From: Rhodobacteraceae bacterium IMCC1335
GTDB taxonomy: Bacteria > Pseudomonadota > Alphaproteobacteria > Rhodobacterales > Rhodobacteraceae
Length of the DNA stretch: 64,000 bases
NCBI GenBank assembly: GCA_039640495.1
Contig: CP046864.1
Coordinates: 2,715,001 to 2,779,000, forward strand
Direction of reading: 5' to 3'
Shown: piece by piece, positions 17,405 to 25,265 of the stretch
How positions within the stretch are numbered: the stretch's first letter is position 1
Layout of the letters: each line of letters starts with the position of its first letter
Translations under genes and position numbers: made by a program
Notes under the pieces: model-generated
Database searches by the model: none
The model's input: the letters and a program-made list of their open reading frames with translations, nothing else
What the model was told of the DNA's origin: nothing

Positions 17405-17854
17405 TCAGTCGCCAGAATAGCTTGAGAAGACTTCTGTCGACCCGTCGTTGTTGATGAGAAACACGTCGTAGGCCTCACGCCAGCGGCTCTGATCCATACC
17501 AGGCGAGCCAAGCGGCATGTCCGGCACCGCGAGGCCTACTGCGTCTGGTCTTTCGCTGAGTAACCTGCGTATATCACCCGCTGGGACATGGCCTTCGATC
17601 ACATATCCGTCGATGAGCCCCGTGTGACAGGACACCATACGTTGCGGAACGCCATTATCGAGTTTGAAGCGTACAAAAAGGCCTGCAAACATATCCTCAC
17701 CTGTGGGTTCAAAGCCGTTTTCTTCGAGGTGTTTCATCCACGCTAGGCAGCACCCGCAGCCATTCGTCTTAATAACTTCAATTTGGGTCGCTTGGGCGAT
17801 GGCCTGAGCGGCGAAGCTCATTGAAAAAAGGGTTGCGAGCGTAAAAAGCTTCAT
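17405..17854 (-). CDS. periplasmic DUF411 metal-binding protein
   Basis: A 149-residue exported protein: signal peptide ending near AQAIAQA, then the DUF411 hallmark NGCGCCLAW (CGCC near residue 33-36) and a second metal-ligand region (MVSCHTG). DUF411 proteins bind copper in the periplasm and accompany copper-resistance genes. The start overlaps the SCO1 gene stop (ATGA), so it is coupled to it. Confidence 0.88.
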   Translation of the reverse strand: MKLFTLATLFSMSFAAQAIAQATQIEVIKTNGCGCCLAWMKHLEENGFEPTGEDMFAGLFVRFKLDNGVPQRMVSCHTGLIDGYVIEGHVPAGDIRRLLSERPDAVGLAVPDMPLGSPGMDQSRWREAYDVFLINNDGSTEVFSSYSGD

Positions 17855-18474
17855 GAGGATTGTTCTCCGGTTCTTGCAAGGACGCGGCGGATTTTTGGCA
17901 CCGCGAATTCCCGTTGTTCATGGTAGTCTATTGTGCCGGAAAACTGCCCCTCAGCATCAAAGAGAAAGACGCTTGCCGTATGGTTCATCGTATAGTCGCC
18001 GTCCGTGGCGACCTTTTCATAGCGCGCACGGAAGCCAGCGGCAGCGCGCGCTGTCTCTTCAAGCGTCCCGTTCCAGCCTTGGATAGCAGGGTGAAAATAA
18101 TTGACATATTCCGCCATGGCGTCCACGGTATCGCGCTCCGGATCGACCGTGATGAACACGACGTTCATGTCCGCAACATCATCTCCAAGGTCGTCAAGCC
18201 AGCCAGAAATATCCGACAATGTGGTTGGGCAAACATCGGGGCAGTATGTGAAGCCAAAAAACACCATGGATGGATTGCCCAGAAGCGACGCGGGTCCGAC
18301 GGTTGCACCGCCTTGATCGGTCATCTGAAAGTCCATCTGGGTGAGCGGCAAGGGTCGCTGAGCTACAGGTTCAGGCGCGCCGGGACCGTTCACTCGCCAC
18401 CAGCCAATAAATAGCGTGAGCGCAAGCGCCCCGCTTATTGCGGCACCATAAGTGAAAAGGGTTCTTCGGTTCAT
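17851..18474 (-). CDS. SCO1/SenC copper chaperone (first copy in block)
   Basis: A 207-residue membrane-anchored thioredoxin-fold protein with an N-terminal hydrophobic helix, then FGFTYCPDVCPTTL (CxxxC copper site) and a conserved distal His (MNHTASVFLFD). It delivers copper to cytochrome oxidase CuA or keeps its cysteines reduced. Linked by four-base overlaps to DUF411 downstream and PCuAC upstream. A second, divergent SCO1 at 20039 heads the same operon. Confidence 0.92.
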   Translation of the reverse strand: MNRRTLFTYGAAISGALALTLFIGWWRVNGPGAPEPVAQRPLPLTQMDFQMTDQGGATVGPASLLGNPSMVFFGFTYCPDVCPTTLSDISGWLDDLGDDVADMNVVFITVDPERDTVDAMAEYVNYFHPAIQGWNGTLEETARAAAGFRARYEKVATDGDYTMNHTASVFLFDAEGQFSGTIDYHEQREFAVPKIRRVLARTGEQSS

Positions 18475-18935
18475 CAGCCTTCCGGACCGAGCGCCGCAAT
18501 GCCAAAAATTGGAACGTCAACAGTCAGTGTCCCGCCATCGGCAAAGTTTAAGGTTAGCTGAAACGTCTCGCCTTCGATCATCTTGGCTTGCAACCGCATC
18601 AGCATCGCATGCATGCCGCCTGGCTCCAGCGAGACACTCTCGCCCGGAGAAATGTTGATTTCACCGACAGGGCCCATGGAACTGACACCATTTGAATCAG
18701 TCGTGGTTTCGTGGATGTCCGGCATCATGGCCAATGGGGTTTCCAGCCCGACCAATGTCACCGGGTCAGTGCCCGTGTTGCGCAGGGTCATGTAGGCTAC
18801 GCCCGGACGGTTGGTACCGATAGACGCGCGGGCCCATGCGTCTTCGATCACAATGTCTTCCGAACCCGCAAGGGAAGCTGTAGGCAATCCGACCAGAATA
18901 CTGAATGCAAGGGCATGGAAGGTAGATTTTCTCAT
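18474..18935 (-). CDS. PCu(A)C periplasmic copper chaperone
   Basis: A 153-residue exported protein; the start at 18935 gives a clear signal peptide (MRKSTFHALAFSILVG...SLAGS). The copper site Met/His ligands appear as MMPDIHE and, distally, GGMHAMLMRL, the H(M)x10-Mx21-HxM arrangement of PCuAC. It hands Cu(I) to the CuA centre together with SCO1, encoded next door. A longer frame to 19040 would run back over the neighbouring gene and lacks a signal peptide. Confidence 0.9.
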   Translation of the reverse strand: MRKSTFHALAFSILVGLPTASLAGSEDIVIEDAWARASIGTNRPGVAYMTLRNTGTDPVTLVGLETPLAMMPDIHETTTDSNGVSSMGPVGEINISPGESVSLEPGGMHAMLMRLQAKMIEGETFQLTLNFADGGTLTVDVPIFGIAALGPEG

Positions 18936-18960
18936 AGGTTTGTTCCTGATAGTTTTCTGG

Positions 18961-19620
18961 TCATGATCCATTCGCCGAGACTTCCGCAGCCACGAGGGCG
19001 CGCAACTCATCTGCGCCGAAGGGATCAAGAGGTTTTCCATTTACGAAGAAGGTGGGTGTCTGGCGCACGCCAACCGCTTCCACATCGGCGCGATCTTGAT
19101 TGAGAACGCCAACGGTCTGAGGAGCCATCATCTGCGTTTGCGCGTTGTCAGCGTTAAGACCAGCTTGTTCAGCGATCGCAAGGATTAAACCGGGCGCGGG
19201 GGCACCATGGGAGGCCCACCGGGGCTGGAACTCAAGGAGTGCTTCGAGGACCGGCTCAAAAACGCCCTGCATGCGTGCCGCTTCGAGCACACGAATGGCC
19301 TGTTCTGAGGCTTCACCGTGGAAGGGGGTATATCTCAGCACGACGCGTACATCGCCGTCATGCTCGGCCAGTATGTCCTTCACAATCGGATGGAAGGCGC
19401 GGCAGGCTTCGCAAGCCGGATCGAAGAACTCGACTATAGTCACAGGGGCTTCTTCCGGACCAATGATTGGAGAGTAGGACCGGATTAGTGTTTCCGCGAT
19501 TTCCGGCTGGACTAGCTCAACCTGAACCACCGAGGCCGAGCGCGACTGAAACCAAACGGCGGCCGCAAAGACTGCAAGACCGACGAGAAGGACCGATAGA
19601 ACGATCGATTTGTTTTTCAT
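18961..19620 (-). CDS. DsbA-family thiol-disulfide oxidoreductase
   Basis: A 219-residue thioredoxin-fold protein anchored by an N-terminal helix. The active site is EFFDPACEACRAFHP (CEAC, about 71-74) and the cis-proline loop RQTPTFFVNG is near residue 187. Followed by DsbB-like and SCO1 genes with four-base overlaps upstream; together they can set the redox state of the copper chaperones' cysteines. Confidence 0.88.
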   Translation of the reverse strand: MKNKSIVLSVLLVGLAVFAAAVWFQSRSASVVQVELVQPEIAETLIRSYSPIIGPEEAPVTIVEFFDPACEACRAFHPIVKDILAEHDGDVRVVLRYTPFHGEASEQAIRVLEAARMQGVFEPVLEALLEFQPRWASHGAPAPGLILAIAEQAGLNADNAQTQMMAPQTVGVLNQDRADVEAVGVRQTPTFFVNGKPLDPFGADELRALVAAEVSANGS

Positions 19621-20042
19621 GTGCGTGGTTCCTTCAGGGAGAAAATGGACAGGACCACGATCAACCCGAAGGCGATCAGCGACAAGAGCGGGATTGGGAC
19701 GCCGAGGAAGACCTGATTGTCATCGGTGCAAGACGGGCCGGTCGCTGTGCAGGGCTGGATGCGCTCCGGGAGAATTCCAGTGTAGAGGCCCAGATGCCAA
19801 AGTGCGATGGCGGCCCCACCAAGGGCGAGCGCAACACCGTAGCGGCCGACCCGATGATCTTCCCACCAGAGACCAAGGCTAAGAACGATGGCTAGCGGAA
19901 ACATGAAAGCGCGCTGAAACCAACACAGATTGCACGGAGCCTGCCCCAGCACCTCACCGATATAGAGCACGGCCAGGGAACTTCCCAAAGCGACGATCCA
20001 CGCGGCGGTCAAAGCCGTCTCTTTTGACATCAATCGGCTCAT
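19617..20042 (-). CDS. DsbB-family disulfide bond formation protein
   Basis: A 141-residue four-helix membrane protein. The first periplasmic pair is CNLC (near residue 37-40) and the second pair is the Cys residues at IQPCTATGPSC. It would reoxidise the DsbA-like partner encoded immediately downstream (overlap ATGA) and pass electrons to quinone. Sits between dsbA-like and SCO1 genes in the copper operon. Confidence 0.9.
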   Translation of the reverse strand: MSRLMSKETALTAAWIVALGSSLAVLYIGEVLGQAPCNLCWFQRAFMFPLAIVLSLGLWWEDHRVGRYGVALALGGAAIALWHLGLYTGILPERIQPCTATGPSCTDDNQVFLGVPIPLLSLIAFGLIVVLSIFSLKEPRT

Positions 20043-20635
20043 ATCGACATCCGCGCCTTAAGGTCAGAAAGAATTTCTTCAGCTGATGTGCCATATGTCC
20101 AAGCCCCGACATATCCGCCTTGGGGATCAAAGAGGAACAGCTGAGAGGAATGCCCCATCGTGTACCCATTGGGCGAAGCCGCCTCTTCGATCTTCTCGTA
20201 ATATACACGGAAGGTTTCGGACGTTCGCTTGATCTGATCCGCTGTACCGGTGAGACCGATGATATTGGCATCAAAGGCCGGGACAAACCCTGCCAGTTGT
20301 TCGGGCGTATCACGTTCCGGATCAATCGAAATAAAAAGAGGCTGGACTTGGGCCGCGTTAGAGCCGAGCCCATCCATGACGGCGGCAACCTCGGCCAAGG
20401 TCGTGGGGCAGACATCAGGGCAATTCGCAAAGCCGAAGAACACGAGCATCCAGCGCCCTGCGAAGTCTTCGTCCGTCTGCACCTTGCCTTGGTGATCGGT
20501 CAGTTCGAAATCCGCCCGGAACGCAGGATCATCAGCCCGCGGTTCGCTTCTGGTAGAAACCTGCAGCCAAATGAACCCAACAATCGCGATTGTGACGAGT
20601 CCCCAAAGCATTTTTTGTAACGTAGAAAATCTCAT
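20039..20635 (-). CDS. SCO1/SenC copper chaperone (second copy), first gene of copper operon
   Basis: A 198-residue membrane-anchored SCO1 protein with FGFANCPDVCPTTL and a distal MGHSSQLFLFD histidine. It differs substantially from the copy at 17851. As first gene of an eight-gene minus-strand operon ending at lspA, its promoter must lie in 20636-20807, shared with the divergent merR gene. Confidence 0.92.
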   Translation of the reverse strand: MRFSTLQKMLWGLVTIAIVGFIWLQVSTRSEPRADDPAFRADFELTDHQGKVQTDEDFAGRWMLVFFGFANCPDVCPTTLAEVAAVMDGLGSNAAQVQPLFISIDPERDTPEQLAGFVPAFDANIIGLTGTADQIKRTSETFRVYYEKIEEAASPNGYTMGHSSQLFLFDPQGGYVGAWTYGTSAEEILSDLKARMSI

Positions 20636-20773
20636 TGGTCGTATTACGCCCGATTCCGCCCATTTTTACAGCAGTCTAAATGTTCTAGCTGCTAGAGGTT
20701 CAAGCTATTTCTTGGCTAAGAAGCAGCCCTTCACGGACATGTGATTACAGTGCTGGCTTGCGCATGCCAATAG

Positions 20774-20794
20774 CTATAGCTACCAACACTATAG
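20774..20794. promoter_or_regulatory. possible MerR-type operator in the divergent promoter region
   Basis: Two CTATAG half-sites at 20774-20779 and 20789-20794 flank CTACCAACA just upstream of the merR ATG. MerR-family operators are dyads of this kind inside an over-long promoter spacer. Controlling both merR and the leftward copper operon is plausible but inferred. Confidence 0.4.
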
Positions 20795-20807
20795 ATATGG
20801 AGGTTGC

Positions 20808-21236
20808 ATGCTGACAATTGGAAGCTTGGGAAAGAAGACCGGAACAAAAGTCCAAACCATTCGATACTATGAACAGATCGGCCTGATGCCCGAACCGGGT
20901 CGCACTGAAGGCGGGCAGCGGCGTTACGGTTACGCCGAAGTCGATCGCTTGTCCTTTATTCGACACGCGCGCCAGTTGGGATTTCCGCTGGAGGCGATCC
21001 GCGAGCTACTTGATCTTAGCGACAATCCGGATCGATCTTGCCATGAGGCCGGCTCCATCGCTCGTCGACAACTCAAACAGGTCGAATTGCGGATGGATCG
21101 CTTGAAAGCGCTGCGCACAGAGCTGAAACGGATGATCCACGAATGCAGCGGAGGCAATACGGCCGACTGTAAGGTTCTCGAAGTTCTACGCGATCATTCT
21201 CAGTGCCTGACCAACCACGATGAGATTGGAGCCTAG
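20808..21236 (+). CDS. MerR-family metal-responsive regulator (ZntR/CadR/PbrR-like)
   Basis: A 142-residue regulator: winged helix-turn-helix ([23 protein letters not shown]), long dimerisation helix, then metal-binding cysteines ([24 protein letters not shown]). The cysteine at about 78 and the C-terminal C-x7-C pattern fit zinc/cadmium/lead sensors. It is followed two bases later by a YnfA-family gene. Likely targets are the divergent copper operon and the MerR-like sites at 20774 and 21576. Confidence 0.9.
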   Translation: MLTIGSLGKKTGTKVQTIRYYEQIGLMPEPGRTEGGQRRYGYAEVDRLSFIRHARQLGFPLEAIRELLDLSDNPDRSCHEAGSIARRQLKQVELRMDRLKALRTELKRMIHECSGGNTADCKVLEVLRDHSQCLTNHDEIGA

Positions 21237-21238
21237 TA

Positions 21239-21565
21239 ATGCCAGCACTGGCCGCTTACCCACTCGCCGCATTGGCCGAAATTGCCGGTTGCTTCGCAAT
21301 CTGTACCTGGTGGCGGCTCGGGGCAACCCCATTTTGGATACTCCCGGGAGGATGCGCCTTGTTAGCGTTTGGTTGGTTGCTGGCGCAGGTCGATACCACC
21401 GTCGCGGGGCGAGCATTTGCGGCTTATGGCGGGGTGTATATCGCAGCATCAGTTACGTGGATGTGGCTGGTTGAGGGCCAGCGGCCTGACCGGTGGGATG
21501 CAATGGGAGCGGCTGTCTGCCTCTTTGGCGCTGCCGTCATTCTCCTAGGTTCACGCAGCGCTTAA
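21239..21565 (+). CDS. YnfA-family small membrane protein
   Basis: A 108-residue protein with four hydrophobic helices. The family hallmarks [10 protein letters not shown] near the N terminus, FAAYGGVYI in the third helix and the DRWDA(M)GA loop before the last helix are visible. YnfA resembles SMR-type drug transporters, but its substrate is uncertain. It is co-transcribed with merR, a common pairing on metal islands. Confidence 0.9.
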   Translation: MPALAAYPLAALAEIAGCFAICTWWRLGATPFWILPGGCALLAFGWLLAQVDTTVAGRAFAAYGGVYIAASVTWMWLVEGQRPDRWDAMGAAVCLFGAAVILLGSRSA

Positions 21566-21575
21566 AGTTAAGCCT

Positions 21576-21605
21576 TTAACCTATAGTCACTGTAGCAATT
21601 ATACC
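21576..21605 (+). promoter_or_regulatory. MerR-type promoter upstream of truncated gene
   Basis: TTAACC (21576-21581) and TATACC (21600-21605) are separated by 18 bases that include the dyad CTATAG-TCA-CTGTAG (21581-21595). This long spacer with an internal dyad is the MerR-regulated promoter layout. It now drives only a gene stump, so whatever metal-induced gene stood here has been lost. Confidence 0.45.
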
Positions 21606-21632
21606 TTACTCAAAGACGATTCGAGGAGATGT

Positions 21633-21794
21633 ATGATGAGCGCAGAAGACCGGCTGTTAGCAGCCACCCCAATCCTGAATTTCGGCCATCCGTCGATTGA
21701 GCAGTTGGTTGCGGAAAGAGGGTGGAAAGCTCTTGCGACCCATGACCGTATTGGCGCGGTCTACGATTTCGTACGCAATGAAATTGCCTTTGGG
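21633..21794 (+). pseudogene. transglutaminase-like protein, 5' fragment
   Basis: The first 54 codons (SAEDRLLAATPILNFGHPSI then DRIGAVYDFVRNEIAFG) match the start of mobile-element transglutaminase-domain proteins. Homology then stops abruptly, and the continuing frame reads the antisense of a different, also truncated, regulator gene. The catalytic Cys-His-Asp part is missing. The join at about 21790-21795 marks a recombination boundary. Confidence 0.65.
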
Positions 21795-21867
21795 TCCAGC
21801 CGCGCGCCTTTCGAGTCCGGCGAAGTGCCTCGCCGATCTGCTCGGCCGTGCGTGCTGTGAGGTCCAT
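21790..21867 (-). pseudogene. XRE/HipB-type regulator, N-terminal stump
   Basis: Only 26 residues (TAEQIGEALRRTRKARGWTQ) of an Xre/HipB-like DNA-binding protein remain, ending in the middle of the helix-turn-helix where the transglutaminase fragment begins. Its promoter and GCGTAA/TTACGC operators (21891-21955) are intact upstream. A HipA-like kinase partner is not present. Confidence 0.65.
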
Positions 21868-21888
21868 GATGCGGCTCCTTTTACGGAG

Positions 21889-21955
21889 TAGCGTAAATCA
21901 AAGTAAATTACGCCGCAACGTAAATATTTTATTTTTACGCCACAGCGTAACATGC
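21889..21955. promoter_or_regulatory. repeated GCGTAA/TTACGC operators
   Basis: GCGTAAATCA...AAATTACGC at 21891-21913 and CGTAAATA...TTTTTACG at 21919-21939 are two inverted repeats with the same half-site, followed by a further AGCGTAACA half-site near 21945. They lie upstream of the XRE/HipB stump and match autoregulatory operators of such antitoxins. Confidence 0.6.
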
Positions 21956-21964
21956 GAGCTACAC

Positions 21965-22795
21965 TCACGACTGCAGCCCCGCAGCGCAGACCTGCTCGGG
22001 CGTCACCAGCTTTGACGCAATCAAATCCTCGGTCTGCCGGTTCGTGATATGGCGGCACAGGGGATGGCGCTCGTGAATCCACTCGGCGAGGCTCGCACGG
22101 CCTTTGGCTTCGGCCTCTCGCGCCTTCTCACGGTCGGCCTGCACCTGGGCAAGCCCCTTCTCCCACCGGCGCATCTTGAACCAGTTGTCTGAGAAACAGA
22201 CCTTGCTGCGCGTGTAGCCTTCGCTTTCGTTGGCATAGGCTTTGATCGCTTGCTTCAGGTCATCGGGCTCCACACCGGCTTTCTCAGCCGCTGCAATCAG
22301 GCGCAGAGTAGTCCGCCGGTCTCGGATCCTGTCTTCGGGATAGGCCGCCAAGATCTTCTCAGTTTCAAAATCTTCAACCTCCGCCGCCGCCTCGCGCCTG
22401 CGCGTAGGTGGTTTATGGATGGTTTTAGGATGGTTTGGGGTCCACCGTGAACCCCGTACCCCGTTCACCGTGGACCCCGTACCGGGTTCAGGCTGGACGG
22501 GGTTCACAGTGACCCCCGTCTCAATGTCGGGCTCGGCGGTGGGGTCGAGCGCGGCCACGCGTTCCAGAACGATGCGGTAAATGACAGTGTAGCCGTTCTT
22601 GCAGTGTCGCCGCCCTGTCTCGATCAAGATGCCTTCACGCAGGAAGTCGATGATGGTGCGCTGGATCGTGCCCTTGGAGCACCAGATGCCCGAGCCATCA
22701 TCGCTCGCCTTGTCAGCCAGGAACATGATGATCTGCTTGCGCGCGGCGCTGCCAAAGCGGCGTTCGGCGCATTCGTTTGCGATACGCCAGCTCAT
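21965..22795 (-). CDS. helix-turn-helix replication-initiator-like protein
   Basis: A 276-residue protein. The N-terminal winged-helix region (MSWRIANECAERRFGSAARK, ...IDFLREGILIETGRR) resembles plasmid/phage replication or regulatory proteins of Alphaproteobacteria. A low-complexity T/P/V linker follows, then an acidic-basic C-terminal half (KAGVEPDDLKQAIKAYA, WIHERHP). The helix-turn-helix looks shorter than usual between CSKGTIQ and RTIIDFL, so a small internal deletion is possible. GC-rich like the metal block. Confidence 0.6.
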   Translation of the reverse strand: MSWRIANECAERRFGSAARKQIIMFLADKASDDGSGIWCSKGTIQRTIIDFLREGILIETGRRHCKNGYTVIYRIVLERVAALDPTAEPDIETGVTVNPVQPEPGTGSTVNGVRGSRWTPNHPKTIHKPPTRRREAAAEVEDFETEKILAAYPEDRIRDRRTTLRLIAAAEKAGVEPDDLKQAIKAYANESEGYTRSKVCFSDNWFKMRRWEKGLAQVQADREKAREAEAKGRASLAEWIHERHPLCRHITNRQTEDLIASKLVTPEQVCAAGLQS

Positions 22796-22901
22796 TGGAC
22801 CACCTCACCGGTCAGAGGCCATGAAAAAGCAGACTGAGCGTTTGCGGTGCAGCACGGGCCTATGCTATTGTCCATTGAAAGCTGACAGGCTTTTTCTATT
22901 T

Positions 22902-22942
22902 GGCCCCGGTTCACAGTTGCCGCTGTGACGGGGCCTTTTTCG
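22902..22942 (+). terminator. strong rho-independent terminator
   Basis: GGCCCCGGTTCACAG and CTGTGACGGGGCC form a long GC-rich stem with a short loop (TTGCCG), followed by TTTTTCG. The stem also works on the opposite strand, upstream of the leftward gene ending at 21965, but the T run lies on the plus strand. Confidence 0.75.
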
Positions 22943-23013
22943 TTTTGAACCGGCGAAATTGGCTTTGAAACTTTCGCTTTTTGTTCACTTTTTGTCAGGG
23001 GGTGTTTTGCACC

Positions 23014-23110
23014 CTTAAGTCGTTGTTTTTGAAGTCTCTCTTTCTGGATTGCAAAAACAGTTACACTCGCCCAAACTTCCCATTTAAATACTTAAAAACA
23101 ACGACTTAAG
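23014..23110. repeat. 17-bp perfect inverted repeat around a 63-base spacer
   Basis: CTTAAGTCGTTGTTTTT at 23014-23030 is the exact reverse complement of 23094-23110. The spacer has no coding capacity. The size suits terminal inverted repeats of a tiny non-autonomous element or a binding dyad; there is no clear flanking duplication. Confidence 0.6.
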
Positions 23111-23124
23111 AGAAATTTACCCTT

Positions 23125-23195
23125 CAAAATCAGCTTACACAGTTGATACACAGTTTTCACACAAAATTGAGCAAAATCAGGGTGTTGAACACGGT
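23125..23195. promoter_or_regulatory. relic of a class A integrase-proximal arm
   Basis: CTTACACAGTTGATACACAG, TTTTCACACA and GTGTTGAACAC (23182-23192) follow in the same order as in the arms at 2975 and 46295, but no tRNA fragment precedes them and no integrase follows. It marks a further element that lost its int and att core. Confidence 0.55.
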
Positions 23196-23431
23196 AATTA
23201 TGCCCCTGGAAAAGTTGATCCTCAGACTGCTAATGCGAACACAATGTGCAGGATAAATTCTGCTTTTCTGACAGCACTAGTACCTCGTTTTGAGCAGCCC
23301 CACTTGAGTGGTCCATATTGAAAGTTAGTGCATGATCGGCCTTTGGTCCATCGGGATGATGGCTTCGGGCGCTGGTGGGCGGTATCGTCAGATACGAAGA
23401 TGTATATTCCAGGAATTAACGGAGAAGATAA

Positions 23432-23660
<229 letters not shown>

Positions 23661-23699
23661 TCTCGAGCAATAGTCTGTTACTTCCGAGGCTTAAGGGTT

Positions 23700-23834
23700 C
23701 CGATAAGCGCATTTGTGGTGTTGAACACACAATTCTTGCTTTAATACAACACACGGACTTACACATTTACATACACACCGTACATTTAATAAAAATAACT
23801 ATTTAATTACAATTATTTAAACGCGTACATTCCA
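23700..23834. promoter_or_regulatory. distal arm of element E1, class A
   Basis: GTGTTGAACAC at 23718-23728, CACACAATTCTTGCTTTAA and ACATACACACCGTACA precede the tRNA fragment, in the same order as in the arm at 2809-2930. Inferred to be the distal arm-type sites of the class A (509-aa) integrase. Confidence 0.55.
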
Positions 23835-23878
23835 TTGCAAATCCGTGTACACCGGTTCGATTCCGGTACCCGCCTCCA
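23835..23878 (+). other. attachment site: 3' end of tRNA-Cys(GCA), copy 2
   Basis: All 44 bases are identical to 2931-2974, from the anticodon loop to the encoded CCA. Sequence on both sides differs from copy 1 immediately outside this block, so the repeat is the recombination core plus tRNA homology. It separates E1 (left) from E2 (right). Confidence 0.93.
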
Positions 23879-24026
23879 CAACATCTTGTAGATGTTAGTT
23901 AAAACCTACCACGTCAAACTACATGTAGTCATTAAATTTCCGTACACAATTTGTACACAAAATTAGATATGAATTTTCACAGATTCATGTTACTCCATAA
24001 AAACAGATACTTATGGACTTTTTAGC
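23879..24026. promoter_or_regulatory. integrase-proximal arm of element E2, class B
   Basis: A CATCTTGTAGATG dyad follows the tRNA end, then GTACACAATTTGTACACAAAA at about 23952. This differs from class A arms but matches the region after copy 4 (TACACAATTTGTACACAAAA) and E2's own distal arm (GTACACAAACTTGTACACAAA). It must also hold the int promoter; CTCCATAAAAACAGAT near the gene recurs at 11133. Confidence 0.6.
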
Positions 24027-25220
24027 ATGAGCTACGGCGTAGAATCTATCCGAATACACAAGAAGCTGAGGCTGGATAAACGTGCAGGCAGTGACAACTG
24101 GTATGCTCGTCTGACACTACCAAATGGCAAACGCCTGGTTAAAACAACTAAGACTGAAGATATAGAAACAGCCAAAGAAGTGGCGCTGCGTCTTTATTAC
24201 GAAGTTGATGCTCGCATTCAAAACAAACTGCCAGCAACTACCCGTAAGTTTGCGGATGTTGCTAAACACGCCATCGCACGTATGGAAACAGAAATACGTG
24301 AGGGTGTGGGTAAGCAGGCATACAGAGACTACACTCAGGCTCTAAACAAATGGCTCATTCCTTACTTTGGCACCACTGATATAGCAAAGCTGGATTTGGC
24401 TGCTGTAACGGCGTTTGATGCGTGGCGTACGGCACAGAATGGGCGGGTGCCTGCGCAGAGTACCATCAATAATCACAACTCAGCACTAAACCGTGTACTG
24501 GACGAAGCAGAACTCAATGGCTGGTTAGTAAAGTCACTGCGCCCTACCCTGCTCAACAAAGGTGTGAAGACACAGAGCAGAGGCAGCTTTAGCGTTGAGG
24601 AATATCGTGTAATTTATTCCGCACTAAGAACGTTCCACAAAAAGACACCCAATGAGAAGTCAGCCGCCACAAGAGAAACTCTCCGAAACTATGTGTTATT
24701 CCTAGCCAACACCGGTGTGAGGCATGGCACTGAAGCACTGGGATTATGTTGGCGCAACATCGAATGGTATGAGCGTGATGGTGAGCGTTACTTGGCAGTC
24801 AATGTGGATGGTAAAACAAACAAGCGAACAGCAATAGCTAGAGATAGCGTTGAAAATTCTCTTTGGCGTCAGGCAAAGTTAAATCCACGCATTCGTGCAG
24901 CAGACTTCGATAGTTTGATTGCTGCTAAGTTAGACGAGCCAGTATTTACCACAAGGCTTGGTGAGACAGTTACCGTGCACAATCTCAATCGAGCATTTAA
25001 CGCATTGCTGGCGGAATTGGATTTAAAGACTGGTGCAGATGGTAGGACACGCACGCTGTATAGCTTCAGGCATTTCTATGCCACGCTGAACTTGGAACGT
25101 GGTGTGACGACACACGCATTAAGCAGACAACTTGGTAACAGCACTGAGATGATAGACAGGCATTATAGTAAGTACAGCCCGTTGCTGAATGCTGAGGTGC
25201 ATAGTGGGCGGAAGCGGTGA
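24027..25220 (+). CDS. tyrosine integrase of element E2 (397 aa)
   Basis: Related to the 509-aa integrases along its length (RLDKRAGSDNWYARL, then TTRKFADVAKHA) but without their linker and C-terminal tail. Catalytic residues: GVRHGTE (first Arg, about 231), YSFRHFYATL (about 346) and the nucleophile in DRHYSKYSP (about 378). It lies 148 bases from tRNA copy 2. In E1 the minimal recombinase follows at once, but here it is 15 kb away at 40364, with the putative defence cargo in between. Confidence 0.93.
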   Translation: MSYGVESIRIHKKLRLDKRAGSDNWYARLTLPNGKRLVKTTKTEDIETAKEVALRLYYEVDARIQNKLPATTRKFADVAKHAIARMETEIREGVGKQAYRDYTQALNKWLIPYFGTTDIAKLDLAAVTAFDAWRTAQNGRVPAQSTINNHNSALNRVLDEAELNGWLVKSLRPTLLNKGVKTQSRGSFSVEEYRVIYSALRTFHKKTPNEKSAATRETLRNYVLFLANTGVRHGTEALGLCWRNIEWYERDGERYLAVNVDGKTNKRTAIARDSVENSLWRQAKLNPRIRAADFDSLIAAKLDEPVFTTRLGETVTVHNLNRAFNALLAELDLKTGADGRTRTLYSFRHFYATLNLERGVTTHALSRQLGNSTEMIDRHYSKYSPLLNAEVHSGRKR

Positions 25221-25265
25221 CTAGCTGCCAATCCTTTCAAAGTGTTCAATATCAAAAGGAGCCCC

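Larger units (their letters stand above)
22943..23431. other. remnant region between metal block and gmd fragment
   Basis: No gene. It contains a 17-bp inverted repeat (23014-23110), a class A integrase-arm relic (about 23125-23195) and a GC-richer patch at about 23290-23395 that may be the decayed end of an insertion sequence. It is a stack of recombination scars. Confidence 0.5.

Noticed and set aside
13210-22795. A complete transposon carrying the metal genes
   Set aside because: No transposase, resolvase or matching terminal inverted repeats were found at either edge.
23290-23395. Insertion-sequence remnant (GC-richer patch with GGTCCATATTGAAAG-like motifs)
   Set aside because: No transposase frame and no terminal repeat pair could be made out, so it is not listed as a mobile element.
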